Assembly: GCA_946061355.1 (NCBI GenBank)
Contig: CAMGRE010000046.1
Coordinates: 1 to 13,345, forward strand
Length of the DNA stretch: 13,345 nucleotides
Direction: 5' to 3'
DNA from: an uncultured bacterium
GTDB taxonomy: Bacteria; Bacillota; Clostridia; Lachnospirales; Lachnospiraceae
A program made the translations under genes and the position numbers. Below the pieces are notes generated by a model. The model worked only from the letters and a program-made list of their open reading frames with translations, searched no databases and was not told the DNA's origin. Positions 6,700 through 13,345 of the stretch are shown in pieces (positions within the stretch are counted from its first letter, which is position 1; each line of letters begins with the position of its first letter).

Positions 6700-9600
6700 A
6701 TGATCACAAGAGAGAACACGAGAACGGTTTACGATCTGGTGGAGAATGCCGGAAAAGAGCATGGCAGTCATATTTTCCTGCGATATGAGGAAAATGACGT
6801 CATCTATGAGGTGAGTTTCCGCAAATTTGCAGCGGAGTGTAAGGCGATTGGCGCCTGGCTGAAGGAGCAGGACGAGATTGCAGGGCACAAAGTCAGAGTG
6901 GGATTGTTCGGAACGAGCAGCCATCAGTACATGGTGACCATGGCGGGAGTCATGGCGGCGGGCAATGTGGTTGTGCCGCTCGATATTTCACTGGATGTGG
7001 AGAAACTGGCAGACTGTCTGAACCGTGCGGACGTCGATATCCTGTTTTATGACTGGGAGCATAACCCACTCGTGCAGGGCGTGATTGATAAATGCCCTCG
7101 CGTGATCCGTTACATCTCCCTGCAGCATCGCAAAAAGCCGATCTGTACCGATTCCATTCTGGAGGAATATGAGGGAAAGAGCGTTCCGACGACGGCAGTG
7201 CCGCAGGAGTGCGCCATGGTGCTCTTTACATCGGGAACGACGGGAAGAGGCAAAGGCGTTATGCTCTCTCAGACGAACCTGATTGACAACGTATTTTGCA
7301 CGACGGATCAGGGACACCCGGAGAATGAGGTGTATCTGGGAATCCTGCCGATTCATCATATCTTCTGTATCAATGGGGATGTGCTTATCATGTTGCGATA
7401 CGGCAGCACTCTGTGCCTGAACGGGGAACTCAAAAATCTGGCGGCGCATCTGAAACTCTTTGAGCCCAGCGTGTTCCGTTCTGTGCCCATGATCGCAAAG
7501 ACGTTATATAACAAAGTCGCAATTCTGGCAAAGCAGGATCCGGATCGCGACATCGAGGATATCAAGCATGAAGTATTCGGAAGAAGATTGTATAAGATTG
7601 TGTGCGGCGGCGGTTATCTGACGCCGGAGCTTGCCGCAAATTATCGCAAGATCGGTATCATGATCGCGCAGGGATACGGCATGTCCGAATGTTCACCCAA
7701 GATTTCCGCGCCCGACTGGGACCGCCCGGACATGATAGCATCTGTAGGAAAAATCGTGGACGGCTGTCAGGTACGTATTGTGGACGGCGAGATTCAGGTC
7801 AAGAGTCCGTCCGTTATGATGGGATATTACAAGGAGCCGGAACTGACGGCTGAGGCGATCACGGAGGACGGATGGCTCAAGACCGGTGATTTGGGATATG
7901 TGGACGAGGAGAATTTCCTGTATCTGACAGGACGGAAAAAGAATCTGATTATCTTAAGCAACGGTGAGAATGTGGCACCGGAGCAGATTGAGAATATGTT
8001 TACGGACGACAATATCGTCGAGGAGATCCTTGTATTCGGCGAGGATGACATGGTGACGGCTGAGATTTATCCGAATTTCAAATATGCGGAGGCAGCAGGT
8101 ATTCGGGATATCGAAGGCACTGTGGGAGAGATCATCAAGCAACATAACGCTGACCTTCCGACCTTCAAGCAGATCATGCGCTGGAGGCTCAGAGACATTC
8201 CTTTTGAAAAGACATCCTCCAAGAAGATCATCCGGAGCCAGTATTTCAATAAGAAGCAGGATGAAAAGAAGAAACGTGAGGCAGTTCGCGGACCGGAGAA
8301 TGATTTGCAGAAGCAGATCTGCAGTCTGATCGCCCAGATCCTGGGAGAGAGTCCTTTCGGTATCGATAGCAATCTGTTTGAGTGTGGCATGGACTCCATG
8401 GGAAGTGTGATGCTCCTCACAGAAATGTATGAAAAACTCGGTCTTTCCATGACGATGGGTGAACTGCTGGACCATCCCACAGTACTGAAGTTGGAGGCGC
8501 TTTATCTGGAAAGAAAAGGCGCAGAGCAGGTCAATTACGAGAAGCGCAAGGTTTATCCGCTGACGAATCTGCAGCTCTATTTTGCTTATGTCATGCGCGG
8601 CAACACGACCGCCAACCTGCCGTTTTTCCTAAAACTCGATGACAGTGTGGATCTTGTACGTCTGCAGAGCGCGGTCAAAGATGTGTTTGAGGTGCATCCG
8701 GAGTTGAAAGCCGTGATCCAGATGGGTGAGAAGGGTTATGAGATCCTGCGTGATGATGAGAAAGAGGTGGACATTCCCATCATTGACGTGGAGGATGCAC
8801 AGTGGGAGCAGGTAAAAGAAGGACTGTTGTACCCTTACCTGTATCAGCAGGGCGAGAAACTGTATCATATCGGGATTTACCGGACACCGTCGGCGAATTA
8901 TCTGTTCTTTGATATCGCACACATCATGGGCGACGGTCTCAGTATGAATATTCTGTTTGATGACCTCAATCGCTTGTATGCAGGCGAGAAACTTCCGCGT
9001 GAAACCTATACTTTCTATGAATATATCCTTGACGAGAAAGCGAGAGATGAAAGAGGCGTTCGTGCGGAGAATGTCAAGTATTATGAGAAGTTAATGGAAG
9101 GTCTCAAGGTGCGCCGCAGTATTCTCACCAGGCCGGTGAGTTATGATCTGGACAAGGGTGAGGACGCATCATTAAAGGGCAGGATGGACACCCTCAACAG
9201 AAAAGAGATCCAGTCGTTTGCGAAGAATTTGAGTGTTTCCGAAAATGTTATGTTCCTCACGGCTTACAACTATTGTATTAGTATTTTCAGTGATCTGAAG
9301 GACACGATCAGCAGCAGTATCCACGGCGGAAGAACGGACAGCCGCTGGAACAGACTGACGGGACCGCTGTTCCTCACATACTTTTTCCGGTATACGAATG
9401 TGTCGCATGAAACCGTTGAACAACTCCTGAAGAAGTCGGGACATCAGGTGATGGAGACGATGCGCTGCAATATCTCCAATCTCCACGCGGATGAGATGTT
9501 CTTCCAGTATCAGGGCGATATTCTCAACATTGATACGATCGGAGGCGCGCCGGCGCAGAGACAGAAGGTTCAGCTGGATGCACTGCCTTTCCATCTGCAG

Positions 9601-10353
9601 GTATTCACGGATGAAAAGGGATATTATTACGAACTGCGCTACTGGAAGAACCGTTTTGATGAAAGTCAGTTAAAGATCTTTATGACCTGTATGGAGGCAG
9701 TCATCTATGCGATGCTCGAGGAGCCTTCCGTGCGCAGACTCAAGAAACATCTGCCTGAGAGCGTGTTCCCGAAGCACTTCTATATCAAGGCAGGAAAAGT
9801 GAATGCGGCAGCAGGCTATGAGCTGATCCCCGATGTCTCCGCCGGGAAGCCCATCAAAGTGTACGTGCTGGATGAGTATTTCCTCAAGAAGCCTTATGGC
9901 GGCTGGGGAAGCCTTTATGTGATGGATTATCCTACGAAGGATTACGTGGACACGATCCACAATCCTTACGGAACCGGAACGCTGTATCAGACGGGGCTCA
10001 CCGCCCGTATCCTGCCGGACGGCACGGTGGATCTGCTGGAGACAGGCGGACGCATGGTTCTGCAGGAGGCACTGGCAGGCCGCAGATACCTCGACCTCTA
10101 TCAGCTAGAAACGACACTGGTGTCATGTGATGGCGTCGAAAGCGCTGAGGCGTACCTCAGATACGGTGAGGGGAATAAGATCGTGCTGGCCGCGGATATT
10201 TGGCCGGAGGGTGTTTCAGAGGACAGTGTTCAGGCTGACGGGGCGAAGGATGGTGTTCGGGACACCGCGCAGATTGACCCGGAAGCGCTGAAACAGTATG
10301 TCGAAGAGAAGTGCGGCAAGGAGTACTTGCCTGAGATATTGAATGTCATATAA
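6700..10353 (+). CDS. NRPS-like protein: adenylation - carrier - condensation - truncated adenylation
   Basis: A 1217-residue single-protein assembly unit. Residues 1 to about 520 are an ANL adenylation domain: ATP motif LFTSGTTGRGKG (175-186), YGMSEC, LKTGDLGYV (393-401), GRKKN (411-415) and the C-terminal catalytic Lys509 in TSSKKIIR. The style (LPIHHIF, KKNLIILSNGENV) is closer to acyl-CoA/acyl-AMP ligases than to typical amino-acid-selecting domains, so a carboxylic or fatty acid substrate is possible. Residues about 533-605 are a carrier protein with the phosphopantetheine Ser566 in GMDSMG. Residues about 619-1011 are a condensation domain whose HHxxxDG motif reads AHIMGDG (740-746), with the first His missing and the second His and DG kept. 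Residues about 1041-1217 resemble only the C-terminal part of a second adenylation domain. ATG 6700 has GGAGGG at 6687-6692; an upstream in-frame TTG lies inside the promoter. The product is unknown. Confidence 0.85.
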   Translation: MITRENTRTVYDLVENAGKEHGSHIFLRYEENDVIYEVSFRKFAAECKAIGAWLKEQDEIAGHKVRVGLFGTSSHQYMVTMAGVMAAGNVVVPLDISLDVEKLADCLNRADVDILFYDWEHNPLVQGVIDKCPRVIRYISLQHRKKPICTDSILEEYEGKSVPTTAVPQECAMVLFTSGTTGRGKGVMLSQTNLIDNVFCTTDQGHPENEVYLGILPIHHIFCINGDVLIMLRYGSTLCLNGELKNLAAHLKLFEPSVFRSVPMIAKTLYNKVAILAKQDPDRDIEDIKHEVFGRRLYKIVCGGGYLTPELAANYRKIGIMIAQGYGMSECSPKISAPDWDRPDMIASVGKIVDGCQVRIVDGEIQVKSPSVMMGYYKEPELTAEAITEDGWLKTGDLGYVDEENFLYLTGRKKNLIILSNGENVAPEQIENMFTDDNIVEEILVFGEDDMVTAEIYPNFKYAEAAGIRDIEGTVGEIIKQHNADLPTFKQIMRWRLRDIPFEKTSSKKIIRSQYFNKKQDEKKKREAVRGPENDLQKQICSLIAQILGESPFGIDSNLFECGMDSMGSVMLLTEMYEKLGLSMTMGELLDHPTVLKLEALYLERKGAEQVNYEKRKVYPLTNLQLYFAYVMRGNTTANLPFFLKLDDSVDLVRLQSAVKDVFEVHPELKAVIQMGEKGYEILRDDEKEVDIPIIDVEDAQWEQVKEGLLYPYLYQQGEKLYHIGIYRTPSANYLFFDIAHIMGDGLSMNILFDDLNRLYAGEKLPRETYTFYEYILDEKARDERGVRAENVKYYEKLMEGLKVRRSILTRPVSYDLDKGEDASLKGRMDTLNRKEIQSFAKNLSVSENVMFLTAYNYCISIFSDLKDTISSSIHGGRTDSRWNRLTGPLFLTYFFRYTNVSHETVEQLLKKSGHQVMETMRCNISNLHADEMFFQYQGDILNIDTIGGAPAQRQKVQLDALPFHLQVFTDEKGYYYELRYWKNRFDESQLKIFMTCMEAVIYAMLEEPSVRRLKKHLPESVFPKHFYIKAGKVNAAAGYELIPDVSAGKPIKVYVLDEYFLKKPYGGWGSLYVMDYPTKDYVDTIHNPYGTGTLYQTGLTARILPDGTVDLLETGGRMVLQEALAGRRYLDLYQLETTLVSCDGVESAEAYLRYGEGNKIVLAADIWPEGVSEDSVQADGAKDGVRDTAQIDPEALKQYVEEKCGKEYLPEILNVI

Positions 10354-10369
10354 AGTTCTATCTTTCAAT

Positions 10370-10398
10370 GTATAAGTAAAATCCCCCAAGCATATGAT
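10370..10398 (+). promoter_or_regulatory. Candidate sigma-E-type promoter of spoIIID
   Basis: GTATA (10370-10374), 16 bases, then CATATGAT (10391-10398) resembles the sporulation sigma-E pattern (ATA about 16-18 bases before CATACAAT-like). spoIIID is a sigma-E-dependent gene in Bacillus (established). The start would fall near 10404, before the ribosome binding site at 10415. Based on pattern only. Confidence 0.4.
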
Positions 10399-10421
10399 GT
10401 AAAAAATATGTTATGGGGGAT
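10381..10421 (+). promoter_or_regulatory. Hairpin covering the spoIIID ribosome binding site
   Basis: ATCCCCCA (10381-10388) pairs perfectly with TGGGGGAT (10414-10421), and CATAT (10391-10395) with ATATG (10406-10410). The GGGGGA ribosome binding site of spoIIID lies inside the right arm. RNA reading through from the NRPS-like gene would contain the full hairpin and hide the site, while RNA started at the predicted sigma-E promoter would lack the left arm. It may also act as a weak terminator. Confidence 0.55.
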
Positions 10422-10426
10422 TTCCT

Positions 10427-10681
10427 TTGAAGGATTATATTGAGGAGAGGGCAGTGGGGATTGCCAGCTATATTATCGAGAACAATGCGACTGTGAGGCA
10501 GACGGCGAAGCAGTTCGGAATCAGTAAAAGTACGGTACATAAGGACGTGACCGAGCGGCTCCTGCAGATCAATCCGGCGCTCGCGGCGGAGGCCAGAAAG
10601 ATACTGGATATCAATAAATCCGAGCGGCACATCCGGGGCGGAATGGCGACAAAGGAAAAGTATGCGCACCAGCATGCGTGA
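10427..10681 (+). CDS. spoIIID: Stage III sporulation protein D, mother-cell transcription regulator
   Basis: An 84-residue DNA-binding protein that activates and represses genes in the mother cell during endospore formation, acting with sigma-E RNA polymerase. Most of the SpoIIID signature is present: KDYIEERAVGIASYIIE at the start, the helix-turn-helix VRQTAKQFGISKSTVHKDVTER (split around residues 23-45), INPALAAEARKILD, and SERHIRGGMATKEKY near the end. The length is normal for the family. The start is TTG at 10427, with GGGGGA at 10415-10420 six bases upstream; no ATG or GTG gives the conserved N-terminus. It follows the NRPS-like gene by 73 bases but is probably transcribed on its own during sporulation. 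Its presence shows that the lineage forms or once formed spores. Confidence 0.95.
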   Translation: MKDYIEERAVGIASYIIENNATVRQTAKQFGISKSTVHKDVTERLLQINPALAAEARKILDINKSERHIRGGMATKEKYAHQHA

Positions 10682-10708
10682 GCGCGTTCGGAAAGTTTCT
10701 GAAAAAGA

Positions 10709-10747
10709 AGATTGTAAAACCTTCCGGGTTATCTTATAATCTTTTTT
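10709..10747 (+). terminator. Terminator after spoIIID
   Basis: AGATTGTAA (10709-10717) pairs with TTATAATCT (10734-10742) over 9 bp with one G.U, an inner AACC/GGTT adds 4 bp, and six T follow. It lies 27 bases after the spoIIID stop. The same bases also spell the guaA promoter, so the two functions overlap. Confidence 0.5.
10712..10740 (+). promoter_or_regulatory. Sigma-A-type promoter of guaA
   Basis: TTGTAA (10712-10717), a 17-base spacer, then a consensus TATAAT (10735-10740). The -35 box is identical to that of the promoter at 53-58. Transcription would start near 10748, giving a leader of about 63 bases. No guanine riboswitch core is seen in this leader. Confidence 0.65.
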
Positions 10748-10755
10748 AAGTGAGA

Positions 10756-10790
10756 CATGCGCGGTCAGTTCGCAAAAAATTAGGCGCATG
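10756..10790 (+). other. Leader hairpin of guaA
   Basis: CATGCGC (10756-10762) and GCGCATG (10784-10790) are perfect 7-bp inverted copies with a 21-base loop in the guaA leader, ending 11 bases before the AGGAGG ribosome binding site. No T-tract follows. Its role cannot be told from the sequence. Confidence 0.4.
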
Positions 10791-10810
10791 AAAAGACATA
10801 GGAGGACGGC

Positions 10811-12355
10811 ATGGAGAGAGAGACAGTCATTGTCATTGATTTCGGAGGACAGTACAACCAGCTTGTGGCCCGCCGCGTGCGTGAGTGCAACGTGTACTGC
10901 GAGATCTATTCATACAAAACGGGTCTGGAGCAGATCAAAGCCATGAACCCGAAGGGAATCATCCTGACAGGCGGCCCGAACAGCTGTTATGAGGAGAATT
11001 CCCCCACTTATCAGCGGGAATTGTTTGAACTGGGCATTCCGGTACTGGGACTGTGCTACGGCGCACAGCTGATGATGCATGTGCTGGGCGGAAAGGTCAT
11101 CACCCCGGAGGTCGGAGAGTACGGCAAGACGGCGGTTACGCTGGATACATCGTCCGTTCTTTTTGAGGGACTGCCGGAGAAGGAAATCTGCTGGATGAGC
11201 CATTTTGACCGTATCTCTGAACTGGCTCCGGGCTTTTCTACCGTTGCCCACACTGCGGACTGCCCGATCGCAGCGGCAGAGGATGCGGGCAAGAAACTGT
11301 ATGCGATCCAGTTCCATCCGGAGGTGCTCCACACCGAGCACGGAAAAGAGATGCTCTATAACTTTGTGCGCAATGTGTGCGGCTGCAGCGGAACCTGGCG
11401 GATGGATTCCTTTGTGGAAAACTCCATCGCGGCGATTCGGGAAAAAGTCGGAGACGGCAAGGTGTTGTGCGCACTGTCCGGCGGCGTGGATTCGTCGGTA
11501 GCAGCGGTGCTTCTGTCAAAGGCAGTCGGCAGCCAGCTTACCTGCGTTTTTGTCGATCACGGTCTCCTCAGGAAAAATGAGGGCGATGAGGTCGAAGCTG
11601 TTTTTGGTGAAAAAGGAGCATATGATCTGAACTTTATCCGCGTGAATGCGCAGGAGCGCTTCTATTCCAAGCTGGCGGGTGTCACCGAACCCGAGCGCAA
11701 GCGCAAGATCATCGGAGAAGAATTTATCCGTGTATTTGAGGAAGAGGCAAAGAAAATCGGTGCGGTGGATTTCCTCGTGCAGGGAACCATCTATCCCGAT
11801 GTGGTGGAGAGCGGCCTCGGCGGAGAATCCGCAGTGATTAAATCCCATCACAATGTCGGAGGACTTCCCGATTATGTTGACTTTAAAGAAATCATCGAGC
11901 CACTCCGTGACCTGTTTAAAGATGAGGTCAGGAAAGCAGGCCTGGAGCTCGGCCTTCCGGAACACCTGGTATTCCGCCAGCCGTTCCCCGGCCCCGGTCT
12001 CGGCATCCGTATCATCGGCGAGGTCACGGCGGAAAAAGTCCGCATCGTTCAGGACGCCGATGCGATCTACCGCGAGGAGATCGTTGCCGCAGGACTGGAC
12101 AAGACCATCGGACAGTACTTCGCAGCGCTTACCAACATGCGCTCCGTCGGTGTCATGGGCGATGAGCGTACCTACGACTACGCCGTAGCCCTGCGCGCAG
12201 TCAACACCGTTGACTTCATGACCGCCGAGGCAGCCCAGATCCCGTTCGACGTCCTCCAGAAAGTCATGAGCAGAGTCATCAACGAGGTCAAAGGGGTTAA
12301 CAGAGTATTCTATGATTTGACGAGTAAGCCTCCGGGGACGATAGAGTTTGAATAG
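10811..12355 (+). CDS. guaA: GMP synthase (glutamine-hydrolysing)
   Basis: A 514-residue enzyme that converts XMP to GMP, using glutamine nitrogen and ATP, in purine biosynthesis. Residues about 1-195 are the class I glutamine amidotransferase: catalytic Cys82 in LGLCYGAQ, with His169 and Glu171 in QFHPE. Residues about 198-390 are the ATP pyrophosphatase domain with the P-loop SGGVDSS (223-229). The remainder is the dimerisation domain, containing RQPFPGPGLGIRI and ending KPPGTIEFE, a classic GuaA C-terminus. The length is normal. ATG 10811 follows AGGAGG with a good spacing. It has its own promoter and a strong terminator. The conserved 3' end of guaA is a known attachment site for genomic islands, and an integrase remnant lies 0.4 kb downstream. 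Confidence 0.97.
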   Translation: MERETVIVIDFGGQYNQLVARRVRECNVYCEIYSYKTGLEQIKAMNPKGIILTGGPNSCYEENSPTYQRELFELGIPVLGLCYGAQLMMHVLGGKVITPEVGEYGKTAVTLDTSSVLFEGLPEKEICWMSHFDRISELAPGFSTVAHTADCPIAAAEDAGKKLYAIQFHPEVLHTEHGKEMLYNFVRNVCGCSGTWRMDSFVENSIAAIREKVGDGKVLCALSGGVDSSVAAVLLSKAVGSQLTCVFVDHGLLRKNEGDEVEAVFGEKGAYDLNFIRVNAQERFYSKLAGVTEPERKRKIIGEEFIRVFEEEAKKIGAVDFLVQGTIYPDVVESGLGGESAVIKSHHNVGGLPDYVDFKEIIEPLRDLFKDEVRKAGLELGLPEHLVFRQPFPGPGLGIRIIGEVTAEKVRIVQDADAIYREEIVAAGLDKTIGQYFAALTNMRSVGVMGDERTYDYAVALRAVNTVDFMTAEAAQIPFDVLQKVMSRVINEVKGVNRVFYDLTSKPPGTIEFE

Positions 12356-12364
12356 CGGGAATAT

Positions 12365-12410
12365 GCTCGCAAAGCTTGAATTTACGGGCTTTGTGGGCTT
12401 TTTCTTTTTT
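12365..12410 (+). terminator. Rho-independent terminator of guaA
   Basis: GCTCGCAAAGC (12365-12375) pairs with GCTTTGTGGGC (12388-12398) over 11 bp including two G.U pairs. The loop is 12 bases, and TTTTTCTTTTTT follows. It begins 9 bases after the guaA stop. Confidence 0.85.
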
Positions 12411-12413
12411 CGT

Positions 12414-12472
12414 TGGGGACGGAATGGGGATGTTTCCGTTACGCTTTTTTGAAACTCTCTATCTGGGGACGG
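12414..12472. repeat. Pair of TGGGGACGG repeats
   Basis: TGGGGACGG occurs at 12414-12422 and 12464-12472, 50 bases apart. ACGGAA...TTCCGT just inside the first copy forms a 6-bp dyad. Similar G-rich motifs occur as REP-like repeats in clostridial genomes (recollection, not searched). Only the two copies are certain here. Confidence 0.4.
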
Positions 12473-12562
12473 CAAAAGCCAATTTTTATTATTCAATAAT
12501 GCCAGTTCGGTATTTGTATGTATTTATGCTGATTCCCTGAGTCATCGTTGTACGCATCATAT

Positions 12563-12625
12563 ATGAGTGATGTTTTGGATTTAATAAGGCTACAAAGAGA
12601 GATAGCAATCAATCCTCTGAGTTAA
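12563..12625 (+). CDS. Possible 20-residue ORF, uncertain
   Basis: ATG at 12563 opens a 20-residue frame, MSDVLDLIRLQREIAINPLS, ending at 12625 and followed 11 bases later by a strong hairpin. Its composition looks protein-like and the frame is open upstream to 12533, but no convincing ribosome binding site precedes the ATG. It could be a small gene, the tail of a decayed gene of the lost island, or chance. I do not recognise a family. Confidence 0.2.
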   Translation: MSDVLDLIRLQREIAINPLS

Positions 12626-12636
12626 TATAAATCAAG

Positions 12637-12673
12637 ATAATAGGCTGAAGTTGTGTGTGCTTCAGCCTATTAT
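12637..12673. terminator. Perfect 14-bp hairpin, terminator-like
   Basis: ATAATAGGCTGAAG (12637-12650) and CTTCAGCCTATTAT (12660-12673) pair perfectly around the 9-base loop TTGTGTGTG. No T-tract follows on the plus strand, and the minus-strand side is only AT-rich. It may be a terminator that lost its tail, or a bidirectional one. Confidence 0.5.
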
Positions 12674-12692
12674 TATGCCCATCAGTAAATAA

Positions 12693-12785
12693 AAATTCTT
12701 TGAGATAATTTATGCATTGGGAAGTCTTGAAGGTAATTATCCAATTGAGAGCATTTTTACCATCATGAGAACGGATTTAGCTTAA
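12693..12785 (+). pseudogene. Possible decayed coding fragment, uncertain
   Basis: One frame between stops reads like the end of a protein (GSLEGNYPIESIFTIMRTDL, stop at 12783-12785) with no start codon or ribosome binding site near its beginning. It sits between the 14-bp hairpin and the integrase remnant, consistent with debris of an integrated element. I do not recognise a family, and chance is possible. Confidence 0.2.
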
Positions 12786-12789
12786 GTAA

Positions 12790-13226
12790 TCTTGGACGGT
12801 TTATGCTAGATACACAGACTGGCAGGGGAAAGTGAAGATACTTCACAAAAGAGGTTTCGAGACAAAGAGAGAAGCCTTGGAATATGAGAGGGAATATCTC
12901 TTAAAGAAAGTAAAGGATGTAAATATGGGATTTAGCCAGTTTGTGGAGAGCTATTTGGAGGATTTAAAGCCAAGGCTTAAATACAACACCTATCTGACCA
13001 AGGAACATATTATTAGAACGAAAATATTACCGTGTTTTGAAGAAAAATCACTGGCAGATATTTGTACATCGGATATTATGCAGTGGCAGAATGAAATACT
13101 GCAAATGCGTGATGATGACGGAAAGGGATATTCCCCACTTATTTAAAGACAATTTCTGCGCAGATGAGCGCCATCTTCAATCATGCTACCAGATATTATG
13201 ATTTGAAAGACAAGCATGTCTCTTAA
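12790..13226 (+). pseudogene. Tyrosine integrase N-terminal remnant, frameshifted and truncated
   Basis: The frame from 12790 encodes WTVYARYTDWQGK, then KILHKRGFETKREALEYE, the arm-type DNA-binding N-terminus of phage/ICE tyrosine integrases. The core-binding SAM-like domain follows (FSQFVESYLEDLKPRLKYNT). A TAA lies just upstream at 12787, so the normal start is lost; the GTG at 12832 cuts into the conserved domain and is unlikely to be native. At about 13137 one base is missing: the frame stops at 13144-13146, but the next frame continues as YLKTISAQMSAIFNHATRYY until 13224-13226. The catalytic domain with the R-H-R-Y residues is absent. A full integrase has about 370-400 residues; only about 145 are covered. 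It is probably the relic of an element that integrated at guaA. Confidence 0.82.
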
Positions 13227-13301
13227 TGTTGTATATTTTTGAGTTGCAGTAGCTTTTGAGAAGTCAAATAGTCATATTTAATTTATTTATTGTGAACTTC
13301 C

Positions 13302-13319
13302 TGAGTGATTTCTCACTCA
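13302..13319. other. Small hairpin near the window end
   Basis: TGAGTGA (13302-13308) and TCACTCA (13313-13319) form a perfect 7-bp stem with loop TTTC. No T-tract follows. The rest of 13227-13345 is AT-rich and shows no gene. Confidence 0.35.
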
Positions 13320-13345
13320 AAGCAGATCTGACCTGAACAATGGTC

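Noticed and set aside
10748..10810. Guanine riboswitch upstream of guaA
   Set aside because: The leader is too short and lacks the purine-riboswitch core. Only a simple 7-bp hairpin is present.
12334..12472. GGGGACG shared by the guaA end (12334-12340) and the two downstream repeats as att direct repeats
   Set aside because: Only 7 bases match and the flanks differ, so it is not enough to define attachment sites.
11516..12496. 326-residue open frame on the minus strand over guaA
   Set aside because: It is antisense to a perfectly recognisable guaA and has no domain signal; it reflects codon structure of the real gene.
1..13345. CRISPR arrays, tRNA or rRNA genes
   Set aside because: No regularly spaced repeats and no tRNA cloverleaf or rRNA sequence were seen on reading the window.

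Overview
The window looks like chromosomal DNA of a spore-forming, low-to-mid GC Clostridia, most likely a Lachnospiraceae-type gut anaerobe. The reasons are the gene families (a clostridial SpoIIID, a PcsB/CwlO-like NlpC/P60 protein, a membrane-anchored trigger-factor-like PPIase), strong GGAGG-type ribosome binding sites and AT-rich sigma-A-type promoters. The genus assignment is inference. Window ends: 1-147 carries the end of an upstream unit (terminator-like hairpin) and a promoter; 13227-13345 shows no gene.

Region 1 (about 53-5402) is a co-directional housekeeping set: FKBP/trigger-factor-like lipoprotein, asparaginyl-tRNA synthetase (asnS), secreted coiled-coil NlpC/P60 hydrolase and an HD-domain dGTPase (dgt). 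Gaps are short and a rho-independent terminator follows dgt, so one operon from the promoter near 53-81 is plausible.

Region 2 (5364-5863) lies between the convergent dgt and tetR genes. It holds no credible gene. Almost all of it (5371-5862, 492 bp) is one imperfect palindrome whose arms reach almost to both stop codons: a fold-back or MITE-like element, or a very long hairpin RNA locus.

Region 3 (5864-10353) is an accessory module: a TetR-family repressor divergent from a large NRPS-like protein. That protein reads adenylation (acyl-AMP ligase type) - carrier - condensation - C-terminal remnant of a second adenylation domain. The divergent promoters lie almost back to back, with a dyad between them and further repeats nearby. 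The likely logic is a ligand-responsive repressor controlling a single-protein acyl/peptidyl condensation enzyme. No phosphopantetheinyl transferase, thioesterase, reductase or exporter is in the window.

Region 4 (10354-12410) has spoIIID, with a TTG start, a candidate sigma-E promoter and a hairpin that would hide its ribosome binding site in read-through RNA. It is followed by guaA (GMP synthase), whose promoter overlaps the spoIIID terminator.

Region 5 (12411-13345) is a decayed tail behind guaA: two GGGGACGG-type repeats, a possible small ORF, a perfect 14-bp hairpin, a small coding-like fragment and a frameshifted N-terminal piece of a tyrosine integrase. The 3' end of guaA is a known integration hotspot for genomic islands, so this is best read as the scar of a lost or decaying island.
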